Shown here one piece after another: positions 15,401 to 22,151 of a DNA stretch of 22,170 nucleotides (position 1 is the stretch's first letter; every line of letters begins with the position of its first letter). The notes under the pieces were generated by a model. That model made no database searches. It worked only from the letters and a program-made list of their open reading frames with translations, and had not been told where the DNA came from. The DNA is from JAWOJF01 sp046481785 (GTDB taxonomy: Bacteria; Bacteroidota; Ignavibacteria; Ignavibacteriales; Ignavibacteriaceae): NCBI GenBank assembly GCA_046481785.1, contig JAWOJF010000344.1, forward strand, positions 1-22,170, read 5' to 3'. A program made the translations under genes and the position numbers.

Positions 15401-15982
15401 AGAAACTCACTCCATAATATAGTTGAGGATATTACTGTTAAATCAAAAGGGCATCCTCTTGATGTGCTTAAGGTAGTAAGAGACAGGATTAAAATGCAGG
15501 AGGCAAACGTATCCGGAAATTACAGCAATCACCCCGAAGCAGATATTGCTTCTGAAGAGGTACTTGAAGACGGCCACAGTGACAACTCTAAAGAGAAGCA
15601 GTATCATGGTGAAGTTTTAATTGTTGATGATGACCCTGATACATTATTTACTATAAATGAAATTGTTCAGTCGTGTGATTGTAAAACCATACTGGCAAAT
15701 AACGGGGTTGAATGTTTAAAAGTGCTCGAAAACAAAACGCCTGACCTCATTTTGCTTGATATTATGATGCCGGAAATGGACGGCTTTCAGACAATTAAAA
15801 GAATAAGAGAAAATAAAAAACTAAAAGGTATACCTGTATTTGCTGTTACTGCTAAAGCCATGGTAGAAGATAAAGAAGTGATTTTAAGGCACGGGTTTGA
15901 TGATTATATAGCCAAACCGGTTAATGCAGGTGTAATGGCATTTAAAATTGAAAAGGTACTTACTAAATTAAGGATAAGCTGA
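12425..15982 (+). CDS. Hybrid sensor histidine kinase with three tandem receivers
   Basis: A 1185-residue membrane kinase. Two membrane helices (about 8-30 and 253-274) enclose a roughly 220-residue extracytoplasmic sensor of no recognised family. Then HAMP (about 275-328), a GAF-like domain (about 334-480), a coiled coil, HisKA with the phosphorylated His545 (MSHELRTPMNSI), and an ATPase domain with an N-box (LLGNAVKFTEKG) and YSGTGLGLAICKKI. Three receivers follow, with phosphoacceptors Asp832, Asp954 and Asp1112. Receiver 2 is the most diverged, though its acidic pocket and a lysine are present. Two bases separate it from the receiver gene upstream, and it lies in the same direction as the pilus-type genes, suggesting control of that machine. 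The signal is unknown. Confidence 0.93.
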   Translation: MKISYRILLINFAIVTLILGSAAFGFYSLMYNVLTSQQSKYLLNSANLFLYAYREVVQDTEDEFIYMLQDKPTAMFTNERIKENSIDFIFKTSGDKEIITNYSGKEIINIPGGTFSTGSEFIPEEFILHNPLAVLKYYKDTGGSSYYYGRVLTEETINSLSGKISADIAVILDNSPVNISNESANRKYLHVLSSAYNKLSTHSNFELNRQETDAAIILSTIYKPSGGSEKSKMNFLIFSSLGEAADLSSSLKYVFVIVGFAGLTLSLILTLLFTDKIRKQITLLSKATEITREGNFKNKIEIKSKDEIGQLAAAFNSMLDQLEKNEKAKNEYSEFITLINRNATLSEISEAALLKIIKTGGFTVGALYVIDEGEIILTGSYGTNKKQQVVENNDFFNQVIKTGEKVEIKFKENLPVVSTGSINIEIKYLLILPVIYNSKVIAILELGAADPLTPEAEEYLSKIQEQLAIGLTNATALVQLEKLVSELKNLNDDYQKQNVQVRKQNETLIDLHLKLKEKADELEVQKQKAEESTKLKSQFLASMSHELRTPMNSILGLTELILEESTLKGKNKDRLEVVLKSGRRLMGLINDILDLSKIEAGKMEIHPEDVYLEELIKDVETSISPLIIHKSIQLRVTRLTDTRIIINTDRGKVTQVLINLLGNAVKFTEKGFVELKISSANNALSFEVIDSGIGISEENQKLIFEEFRQVDGTTTRKYSGTGLGLAICKKIADLLWGDISVKSEMGKGSAFNFSIPLNFVEVKEEPAAPNLNIQTLIKNRRHPILVIDDDPEIRYTIGQYLNSKGYEVIFAEDGETGVREAVKIQPFAITLDVMLPNKDGWNILKELKENPVTRDIPVILISIMGDKNIGYGLGAFEYFVKPISSEKLLSAFNRLENLAKKRIEKIVIVDDDELEFEKFKREFKNDKLRIEYIKDSEYAYNKILEVQPDLIILDLMMPKIDGISLSYKLKSSRETKHIPIIISTAKDLSEEERNSLHNIVEDITVKSKGHPLDVLKVVRDRIKMQEANVSGNYSNHPEADIASEEVLEDGHSDNSKEKQYHGEVLIVDDDPDTLFTINEIVQSCDCKTILANNGVECLKVLENKTPDLILLDIMMPEMDGFQTIKRIRENKKLKGIPVFAVTAKAMVEDKEVILRHGFDDYIAKPVNAGVMAFKIEKVLTKLRIS

Positions 15983-16003
15983 GTACGTAAAGGCTAATTT
16001 TAT

Positions 16004-16681
16004 ATGAAAAAGATTTTAGTAATTGATGATTTACCGGAAAATGTGTTTTTACTTCAGGACAGACTTGAGAATGAAGGCTATGAAGTTTTAACGGCATATG
16101 ATGGTCAGTCAGGAATTGACAAAACGCTCACTGAAAACCCCGACCTGGTTCTGCTTGATGTAATGATGCCGGGCATGAGCGGTATAGAGGTCTGCAAAAC
16201 ACTTGTGTCAAACTCCGCCACAATGAATATTCCTATAATTCTTGTTACCGCCAAATCGGGTGCGGAAGATACAAAAGAAGGATTGGAAGCCGGGGCTTTT
16301 GATTACATAAAAAAACCGTTCAGCAGGGTTGAACTGCTTGCACGTGTAAACTCTGCTTTAAAGCTGTCCGAGGCTCATAAAGCTCTTGTAGAACTGGAGC
16401 AGAAAAATACTTATGCCGCAACTGTAGTTACTACCAATCATAAAATTAAACAGCCTTTAACACTTATGAGCCTTTCTTCTGCCGCAATAAAACGTGAGCT
16501 TACAAAGGAAGAAATATCCAAAGATAATATTCTTAAAAGATTGGTGTATATAGAAACCGCTATTAAAGAAATAAATGATGTTCTTAACCAGCTTAATGCA
16601 ATTAAAAAACCTGTTTTTTCAGATTATGTTAAAAACATAAAAATGATTGAGGTAGATAAAAACGGGGAACAGTCAGATTAA
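16004..16681 (+). CDS. Receiver fused to an orphan HisKA-like dimerisation/phosphotransfer helix pair
   Basis: A 225-residue protein. Residues 1-120 are a full receiver: Asp8-Asp9, phosphoacceptor Asp52 (LLDVMMPG), Thr-Ala in LVTAK, Lys in YIKKPFSRVEL. After a short coiled coil, VVTTNHKIKQPLTLM (about 141-155) resembles the H-box of a dimerisation/histidine-phosphotransfer domain, with His146 in the NH-x-IKQPL context, followed by a second long helix (NILKRLVYIETAIKEINDVLNQL). No ATP-binding domain follows; the protein simply ends. It could be a phosphotransfer intermediate, a kinase inhibitor, or a degraded kinase. It lies 21 bases after the hybrid kinase and closes the gene series. The receiver is certain, the helix-pair role is inference. 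Confidence 0.82.
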   Translation: MKKILVIDDLPENVFLLQDRLENEGYEVLTAYDGQSGIDKTLTENPDLVLLDVMMPGMSGIEVCKTLVSNSATMNIPIILVTAKSGAEDTKEGLEAGAFDYIKKPFSRVELLARVNSALKLSEAHKALVELEQKNTYAATVVTTNHKIKQPLTLMSLSSAAIKRELTKEEISKDNILKRLVYIETAIKEINDVLNQLNAIKKPVFSDYVKNIKMIEVDKNGEQSD

Positions 16682-16837
16682 TTTCTAAGTTCTTTCTACT
16701 TACACAAAAAAGATCTCGCTAAGCGGGTGACAAAAACTTGTAGTTCTGCAACAGCCTGCCCAGGAGCGGCACATTCCAAATATAATAGTTGTACCATTAA
16801 TTTATAACAGGCAAAAAATTATTCATTGAATCTCTAA
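16682..16837. other. Intergenic DNA with no gene seen
   Basis: The gap between the last signalling gene and the decayed HTH fragment holds one small palindrome (CTCGCTAAGCGGG, around 16714-16727) resembling the GC hairpins of the dispersed element at 1131-1142, and otherwise nothing recognisable. Confidence 0.4.
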
Positions 16838-17014
16838 TTTACTCCCTCTATATTGGAAACAGTTTTATTAAATGGGGGTAGTAATGGAAAGTCTGCAGCT
16901 CTTTATTTTCATTCATTTGAAGCTCACAAACACAATCTGCTTAAAAAGCTTAATCTCAAATCCACATCAGACTTAATTATTTATGCTGCAAAAAATAAAA
17001 CAATAACTAAATAA
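16838..17014 (+). pseudogene. Remnant of a LuxR/NarL-type HTH domain
   Basis: An open frame without a start codon, bounded by TAA at 16835 and TAA at 17012, translates to FTPSILETVLLNGGSNGKSA, then a segment containing EAHKHNLLKKLNLKST and DLIIYAAKNK. This matches the order of a LuxR-type HTH: LTpRE-EVL-L, G-SnKeiA, TVE-HR-N-m-KL, aeLi-YA. Several otherwise conserved positions are damaged (for example the SxxTV segment reads FHSFEA). No receiver is found upstream in any frame, so it is the C-terminal stub of a lost response regulator. Not translated as far as can be seen. Confidence 0.6.
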
Positions 17015-17021
17015 GAATAAA

Positions 17022-17057
17022 AATAGGTGAAATACCTATATCAAAATAGGTATTTCC
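17022..17057. promoter_or_regulatory. Three-half-site palindrome (AATAGGT / ATACCTAT / ATAGGTAT)
   Basis: AATAGGT (17022-17028), ATACCTAT (17032-17039) and ATAGGTAT (17046-17053) are alternating inverted half-sites. The central and right ones form a perfect 10-bp stem GAAATACCTA / TAGGTATTTC (17029-17038 with 17047-17056). It may be a regulator binding site or a terminator for what lay upstream; there is only a weak T run (CCCTTATTT) behind it. It lies about 130 bp before the gene at 17183. Confidence 0.4.
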
Positions 17058-17182
17058 CTTATTTACAATGCAGCTTCTGTTTATTACGTTATAAAAGAGA
17101 ATGTATGTGTGTTGAGTTAAGGGGAAAAATTTATTTGATAAAATCCCAATTAACAAAGATTTAACAAAACTCAGGAATTTGA

Positions 17183-18112
17183 ATGAAAACCAATATGAAA
17201 ATCCTTTTATCATTTATTTTACTTTTTTTGAATTCAAATTGCAGTCAAAGTAATGAACCAAAAAACGAGGAAAATCACCTTGTTGCTATGGTACAAACAG
17301 ATCCTCAATTTTCAACGGATGGAGAAAAAATAGTTTTTAAGGGTTTATACGACAGTGTGTATGCGGTTCATTTTGTTGATGTATCCGGAAATTATCTGGG
17401 GTACATTCTTGATAACAAGGGTTTTTTATCATCTCCATCCTGGTCCCCGGATAATAAAAGAATAGCAGTTTCCATAGAAGGAAATATCTATACGGCTAAA
17501 ACAAACGGAGATAGTCTTACAAGAATTACAAATACCGGTGAAGACTTCAGCTGCAATTGGTCCCCGGACGGCAAATACATTGCTTATACAAAATCAATCT
17601 GTGACCCGGAATGTGGCATAATGATTTACGACTTTTCCATTAGAACATCATCACTTAAAACACAATATGGTTCTTATGCTAGTTGGAGTAGTGATTCAAA
17701 AAGAGTGTATTTTCGGAATAACTTTTATATTATAGATCCTAAGACACAAAGGGGTGAATATAAAGGTTTTGTATTTAAGAGGGTTGACGTAGAAACGTCA
17801 AAAGAAGATAGCCTGTTTTATGTACAAAGCTCTGACGGGGGCTTGTATTTGCAAGATTGTACTGTTTCACCTGATGAAAAAGAAATATTATTTGCTGCTT
17901 CTTATGGCTCACCCGCCCAAATGAATATCTGGAAAATCAATTTGCAAACCAGAGAGATGTACCAAATTACTTCTGATGGGGGGAATTTTCCTGACTACAG
18001 CCCTGCCGGAGACAAAATAGTTTACACCAATACAAACATAAACGAGGGAGGTATTTGGATAATGAATAGTGATGGCTCCAATAAACAAAGATTAACAAAA
18101 TTAAAGAGGTAA
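17183..18112 (+). CDS. Secreted PD40-repeat (TolB-like) beta-propeller protein, probable lipoprotein
   Basis: A 309-residue protein. A signal sequence (MKILLSFILLFLNSNC) ends at Cys20 in LNSNC, an imperfect lipobox, so it is either a lipoprotein or simply exported. The rest is built of PD40-type blades: PSWSPDNKRIAVS, CNWSPDGKYIAYT, ASWSSDSKRVYF, CTVSPDEKEILFA and PDYSPAGDKIVYT, plus a first degenerate one (PQFSTDGEKIVF), giving about six blades and so a complete small propeller. TolB-like propellers bind proteins or peptides in the envelope; the partner here is unknown. ATG 17183 is supported by AGGAA at 17172-17176; an in-frame ATG at 17195 would also work. It stands alone with 168 bp of non-coding DNA upstream and convergent genes downstream. 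Confidence 0.8.
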   Translation: MKTNMKILLSFILLFLNSNCSQSNEPKNEENHLVAMVQTDPQFSTDGEKIVFKGLYDSVYAVHFVDVSGNYLGYILDNKGFLSSPSWSPDNKRIAVSIEGNIYTAKTNGDSLTRITNTGEDFSCNWSPDGKYIAYTKSICDPECGIMIYDFSIRTSSLKTQYGSYASWSSDSKRVYFRNNFYIIDPKTQRGEYKGFVFKRVDVETSKEDSLFYVQSSDGGLYLQDCTVSPDEKEILFAASYGSPAQMNIWKINLQTREMYQITSDGGNFPDYSPAGDKIVYTNTNINEGGIWIMNSDGSNKQRLTKLKR

Positions 18113-18210
18113 TGCATTAAATCTTTCGAGCGGCATTTATTTCTATAAAATAAATGTAAATGATTATTCAGCCGCAAAGAAGCTCATTTTAATGAAATAA
18201 ACATAAAACC

Positions 18211-18255
18211 TGCAGGTACACGCCACGGCGTGTGCCTACAATGGTGTGTACCTAC
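18211..18255 (-). repeat. REP-like palindrome with two GTAG motifs
   Basis: On the minus strand GTAG (18236-18239) is followed by the hairpin GCACACGCC-GT-GGCGTGTACC; a second GTAG (18252-18255) precedes GTACACACC. This is the structure of REP elements (GTAG plus short GC hairpin). It lies between convergent genes (18112 and 18291), where it may also act as a bidirectional transcription barrier. Confidence 0.55.
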
Positions 18256-18290
18256 TAAACATTTTGGTAAAGATTGATTGGCAGGATAAA

Positions 18291-20279
18291 TTAAATTAAT
18301 TTCTGGATGGTGGATAACATGGTATCAAACTCATAAGGCTTTGTAAGCATACTGCTAATACCTATCTTGTTTAGATCCAGGTTTTCCTCAAGTGACAAAC
18401 TTCCGGAAGAGAGAATAATCGGCATGCTAAACTTCAATTCTCTTATTTTAGTTATACATTCCAGCCCGTTCATCTCCGGCATATTGTAATCTAAAATTAC
18501 AAGGTCAACTTTTATTTCTTCAGTTAAAACTTTTAGAGCCTCAACACCCGTTAAAACTTTTATAACATTATATCCTGTAGATTCAAGCAGTTCTGCAAGC
18601 AGGTCACGCAGCATAACCTCATCATCAGCAAGAAGTATTATTTTTTCGGAAGGTTCTGTTTTATCTGATACTGCGGTTGGTTCATAGGCGGGAATAAAGA
18701 CATCAAAAGTGGTTCCTTTATTCAATTCGCTTGTAACTTCTATATGTCCCTGATGTGCTTTTATAATTCCATAAGTTACATACAAACCAAGTCCTGACCC
18801 GGTTTCTTTTTCTTTAGTTGAAAAATACGGATCAAAAATATTCTGCACATTTTCTTCCGGGATACCAACGCCGGTATCCATTACTGAAAACTGCACATAA
18901 TTTCCGTTTGCCAGCAGGGGGTAGTTCATTACATTCTTTTCGTTAACGGAAATGTTTTTTGCAGAAAGTTCAATTGCCCCTGAGTCTTCAATAGCTTCTT
19001 TTGCATTTACACAAAGGTTTAACAACACCTGGTATATTTCAGTGCCGTTCCCAAGGATATCATAAAGATTTTCTTCTACGGTATTTTTAATAGTTAATTT
19101 CCGGGGAAACGTCTGAAATATAACTTTGGAAATTTCCGACAGGAGAAGGTTCGGTTTTATTAACTCTTTTCTTTTAGGTGTTGGTTTCCCGAATGAGAGC
19201 AGCCCTTTTGTTAAATCCTTAGCCCTTATTGAACAATTTTCAATATTATCAAGCAGCCTGTGCACATCTTCATTCTGCGGAACTTTCCTCTTAAGTAAAT
19301 TCAGACTTCCGAAAATACTTGAAAGCAGATTGCTGAAATCATGAGCCATGCCGCTTGTAAGTTTGCCTATCGTCTCAAGCTTCTGCGATTGAAGCAGCCG
19401 CGTTTCGAGCGCATTGTTTAGCTCTCTTGTTTTTGTATTGCTTATTGCAAAAGATAACAATGCAGCAAACTGTTCCAGAACATTTATTTCGTAACCCGGA
19501 TATATTTCATCTTTTTTCCCTACTATTAACGCTGCCGAAAGAATATTATCGAAAATACAGGGGGAAATTATAAGTGAATCACACATGAATGATTTTGCCA
19601 GGTTAAAGCCTATATTATTAGGATGATTTAACGCCAGCAGTGATCTCTTATTCATGCCTAACCATTTAGCCATAAAGGAGAAACTTGAATATATTTCTTT
19701 TTCAAGTTCGCCTTTATTGATATAGAATTCGTTAGGGTCATACCAGAGGTATTCAAATTTTTTCTTATCATTACTGTTCTGGAATACAATTAAACCGAAA
19801 AAACTTTTTGTTGTGTTGGCAGACCTGGCTAATATTTCTTCAGAAAGAATAGTAAGGGATTTTTCTTTTACCAAAAGAGAGAGGATATCATGCAGTTCTT
19901 TCTGAAATAGAAGATTCCTTTCATAAAGTTTGGTTTCGGTTTCATCCGGCAGTTCAATTTGTTTAACCTTTTCCAGTTTCAGGAAATAGCCATCCGTTTT
20001 CTTTTTAGTTCTTAAGGCAGTAATAATTAAGTTACGCCTTAAAGAGGGTATATGAAGGAGAAGAGATTTTGTTGATTGAAGATTGTCGAGATCGGATGAA
20101 CTGATTTCTTTAAAGATAACAGTTACATTTTTCCCTTTTAACCTGTCCCTGCCAAGGGTTTCCTTAAAGGTTTTGTTATACCAGATTACCTTTTTACTTT
20201 TATCAGCAATTGCATAGATACCCCCTTCTATTTCTAACAGCTCGGATAAAGCATATTTAGAAACAATCTTATCTAGCAT
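18291..20279 (-). CDS. Soluble hybrid histidine kinase (PAS-GAF-HisKA-HATPase-REC), partner of the adjacent NtrC-type regulator
   Basis: A 662-residue protein with no membrane helix. PAS-like N-terminus (GGIYAIADKSKKVIWYNKTF), a GAF-like region (about 135-290, SFFGLIVFQ and AALIVGKKDEIYPGYE), then HisKA with His313 (GKLTSGMAHDFSNLLSS, the NtrB-like HDFNN type), an ATPase domain (LCVNAKEAIED N-box, GSGLGLYVTYGII), and a C-terminal receiver with phosphoacceptor Asp597 (VILDYNMPEMNG). It starts six bases after the stop of the NtrC-type gene, so the two are one transcription unit. Kinase type and neighbour indicate a cognate pair; the PAS and GAF domains suggest a cytoplasmic signal. AGGA lies about 13 bases before the start, rather far. 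Confidence 0.92.
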   Translation of the reverse strand: MLDKIVSKYALSELLEIEGGIYAIADKSKKVIWYNKTFKETLGRDRLKGKNVTVIFKEISSSDLDNLQSTKSLLLHIPSLRRNLIITALRTKKKTDGYFLKLEKVKQIELPDETETKLYERNLLFQKELHDILSLLVKEKSLTILSEEILARSANTTKSFFGLIVFQNSNDKKKFEYLWYDPNEFYINKGELEKEIYSSFSFMAKWLGMNKRSLLALNHPNNIGFNLAKSFMCDSLIISPCIFDNILSAALIVGKKDEIYPGYEINVLEQFAALLSFAISNTKTRELNNALETRLLQSQKLETIGKLTSGMAHDFSNLLSSIFGSLNLLKRKVPQNEDVHRLLDNIENCSIRAKDLTKGLLSFGKPTPKRKELIKPNLLLSEISKVIFQTFPRKLTIKNTVEENLYDILGNGTEIYQVLLNLCVNAKEAIEDSGAIELSAKNISVNEKNVMNYPLLANGNYVQFSVMDTGVGIPEENVQNIFDPYFSTKEKETGSGLGLYVTYGIIKAHQGHIEVTSELNKGTTFDVFIPAYEPTAVSDKTEPSEKIILLADDEVMLRDLLAELLESTGYNVIKVLTGVEALKVLTEEIKVDLVILDYNMPEMNGLECITKIRELKFSMPIILSSGSLSLEENLDLNKIGISSMLTKPYEFDTMLSTIQKLI

Positions 20280-20285
20280 TAGAAA

Positions 20286-21650
20286 TTAATCCTGTTTTAT
20301 TTGGTACTTTTTAATTTTTGTATACAGGGTTTTTGCACTTATACCAAGCTGGGTTGCTGTAATGGCCCTATCCCAGTTGTTACTGATAAGAACTTTTTTA
20401 ATATGATTTTTTTCCAGCTCTTCCATACTAATAATATCGCCTGAGCCGCCATTATCATCGTAGAGATGGTGTGCTTTTTGAAAGATTGCAGTTGGAAGAT
20501 TTAAATCATCCTGTACAATATTGTCCCCTTCGGCAAAAATGATTGCCCGTTCAATAATATGCTCAAGCTCGCGGATATTACCCGGGTAATTATAAGCCAA
20601 AAGAGCCGCTTCAGCTTCCGGAGTGAGTTTTTTAGGTGATCTTACCGGTAATTTTGTTTCAAGAAAATAACTTGCAAGAACCAGTACATCTTCTTTTCTA
20701 TCCCGCAAAGGGGGAATTGTTAAAGTAATTACATTAAGTCTGAATAAAAGATCCCTTCTGAAATTCCTGTTATCAGCTTCTTCCAGCAGGTTCCTGTTTG
20801 TTGCTCCTATTACCCTTACGTTTGAGGTTAAGCTTGTAACTCCGCCAATTCTTCTATACTCTCCATTTTCAAGAAATCTTAATAATTTCGGCTGCAGTGC
20901 AAGACTTAATTCACCTATTTCATCTAAAAATAATGTTCCGCCATGAGCTATTTCAACAAGCCCCTGTTTGGTAGATTTTGCATCTGTAAATGCTCCCTTC
21001 TCGTGGCCAAACAATTCACTTTCAATTAACTGGTCCGGCAGAGAAGCACAATTAATTACTACAAACGGTTTATCATTACGGTTTGAATGTTTATGAATAT
21101 ATTCTGCAAAAAGTTCTTTACCAGTGCCGGTTTCGCCTTCAATAAGAATATTGGAATCGGACATAGCCGATTTATTTGCGAGATTTATTGCACGCTGCAG
21201 GCCAACACTATTTCCAATAATATTTGTAGAATATTTTTTATTTACCTGGTCTGTAAGAATAGTAGTTTTAACAACAAGATTTTTATGTTCAAGGGCGCGG
21301 TTTATTGTTACAACAAGTTCATCAAAATTATAAGGCTTGGTAATAAAATCATACGCCCCCATTTTAATACACTCTATAGCTTTTCTTATTTCGGTTTGAG
21401 CTGTAAGGATAATAACCTGGACTGATGTATTATATTCAGAGGTAAACTTCAGAACTTCTTCCCCCTGCACTTCCCTAAGATTCAGGTCAAGCAGCAGTGC
21501 ATCATAGGTTTTTCTTTTTATTGCCTCAATTGCTTCCCCGCCGTCATATACAGTATCTACAGAAAATCCCTCTTCCAGCAATTGCTCTTTTAGAAGGTAG
21601 CATAGTGTTTCATCATCATCACAGACTAAGATTTTAGCATTTTTGGACAT
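20286..21650 (-). CDS. NtrC-family sigma-54-dependent response regulator
   Basis: A 454-residue activator with three parts. The receiver (1-124) has Asp11-Asp13, phosphoacceptor Asp55 and Lys105; the usual Met-Pro after the phosphoacceptor is replaced (LDLNLREVQG). The AAA+ domain (about 143-375) has Walker A GETGTGKE (172-179), the sigma-54 contact loop as GAFTDA (219-224, Asp223 instead of Gly) and Walker B GTLFLDEIGEL (Asp243, Glu244). A Fis-type HTH (about 412-450, WDRAITATQLGISAKTLYTKI) ends the protein. It should activate transcription by sigma-54 RNA polymerase after phosphorylation by the kinase downstream. The start at 21650 has no clear ribosome site. Targets cannot be read from the window. 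Confidence 0.93.
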   Translation of the reverse strand: MSKNAKILVCDDDETLCYLLKEQLLEEGFSVDTVYDGGEAIEAIKRKTYDALLLDLNLREVQGEEVLKFTSEYNTSVQVIILTAQTEIRKAIECIKMGAYDFITKPYNFDELVVTINRALEHKNLVVKTTILTDQVNKKYSTNIIGNSVGLQRAINLANKSAMSDSNILIEGETGTGKELFAEYIHKHSNRNDKPFVVINCASLPDQLIESELFGHEKGAFTDAKSTKQGLVEIAHGGTLFLDEIGELSLALQPKLLRFLENGEYRRIGGVTSLTSNVRVIGATNRNLLEEADNRNFRRDLLFRLNVITLTIPPLRDRKEDVLVLASYFLETKLPVRSPKKLTPEAEAALLAYNYPGNIRELEHIIERAIIFAEGDNIVQDDLNLPTAIFQKAHHLYDDNGGSGDIISMEELEKNHIKKVLISNNWDRAITATQLGISAKTLYTKIKKYQIKQD

Positions 21651-21721
21651 TTATCAATCAAATAATGTCAATATTTGGAATAAAATTAGCAATTTTTTAT
21701 ATTTGAAACTCTCATTTTTTA

Positions 21722-21793
21722 GGGCGCGTAGCTCAGGGGTAGAGCATCTGCCTTTTAAGCAGAGGGTCGGTGGTTCGAAACCACCCGCGCTCA
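21722..21793 (+). tRNA. tRNA-Lys (anticodon TTT)
   Basis: A full cloverleaf. Acceptor GGGCGCG (21722-21728) pairs with CGCGCTC (21786-21792, one G-U), D stem GCTC/GAGC, anticodon stem TCTGC/GCAGA with loop CTTTTAA (anticodon TTT at 21754-21756), five-base variable loop, T stem GGTGG/CCACC with loop TTCGAAA, discriminator A21793. CCA is not encoded. Open frames reading through it on both strands are spurious. Confidence 0.96.
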
Positions 21794-21805
21794 CTAAAAA
21801 TGATA

Positions 21806-21872
21806 GTGCACCCCGACTCTTAAGTCGGGGGGGTCGGTGGTTCGAAACCACCCGCGCTCACTAAAAATGATA
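21806..21872 (+). pseudogene. Partial second copy of the tRNA-Lys with a palindromic anticodon-arm region
   Basis: 21831-21872 repeats 21764-21805 exactly: 42 bp covering the variable loop, T arm, acceptor 3' strand and ten bases of trailer. Before it stands GTGCA plus CCCCGACTCTTAAGTCGGGG (21811-21830), a perfect 8-bp hairpin. Aligned to the real tRNA it occupies the anticodon arm and would read CTCTTAA, a Lys(CTT)-like loop with one extra base. The acceptor 5' strand and D arm are missing, so no cloverleaf can form. Either a decayed tandem tRNA-Lys(CTT) or a palindromic element inserted with a tRNA-end duplication. Confidence 0.7.
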
Positions 21873-21900
21873 AAAAACCTTGAAGTCTCAAGGTTTTTTT
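21872..21900 (+). terminator. Rho-independent terminator after the tRNA
   Basis: AAAAAACCTTGA (21872-21883) pairs perfectly with TCAAGGTTTTTT (21888-21899) around the loop AGTC and ends in a run of T. Its A-rich left arm makes it bidirectional in principle. Confidence 0.88.
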
Positions 21901-21977
21901 GTTTAACACAAAGATATTGCGTTTAACTCTTACAATCAAATAAAAAGCCTCTCCGATATTTCAGGGATTCCATTAAA

Positions 21978-22151
21978 ATGCAGGGATATTGTGTCTATAT
22001 TCTCCAATCAAATAAAGACAGGTACTATATTGGATATACGTCCAATCTTCAGCAGAGAATTTATCAGCATAACAATAAACATAAAGGCTTCACAGGTACT
22101 AAGGAAGATTGGAAAATACTTTGTTATATAGAGTTTGCTGCTAAATGTTAA
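21978..22151 (+). pseudogene. Truncated GIY-YIG endonuclease-like gene
   Basis: From ATG 21978 the frame reads MQGYCVYILQSNKDRYYIGYTS, then NLQQRIYQHN, and ends at TAA 22149-22151 after 57 residues. The GIY-YIG core (VYI and YIG), the catalytic Arg27 and the beta-strand WKILCYIEF are present, but the C-terminal helix that normally carries A-x-x-RE-x-x-IK and the catalytic Glu (family length about 80-100) is missing. Downstream DNA to the window end does not resume the family sequence in an obvious frame. So it is a degraded gene or a very short derivative. No ribosome site is seen. Confidence 0.72.

Noticed and set aside
21643..21864. Open frames on both strands over the tRNA region
   Set aside because: They are read through the tRNA and its partial copy and are the typical false proteins seen at tRNA genes.
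21764..21872. attL/attR pair of an integrated element
   Set aside because: Only 25 bp lie between the two 42-bp repeats, there is no integrase, and the spacer is a palindrome rather than a cargo; an excised-element scar cannot be excluded but has no positive evidence.
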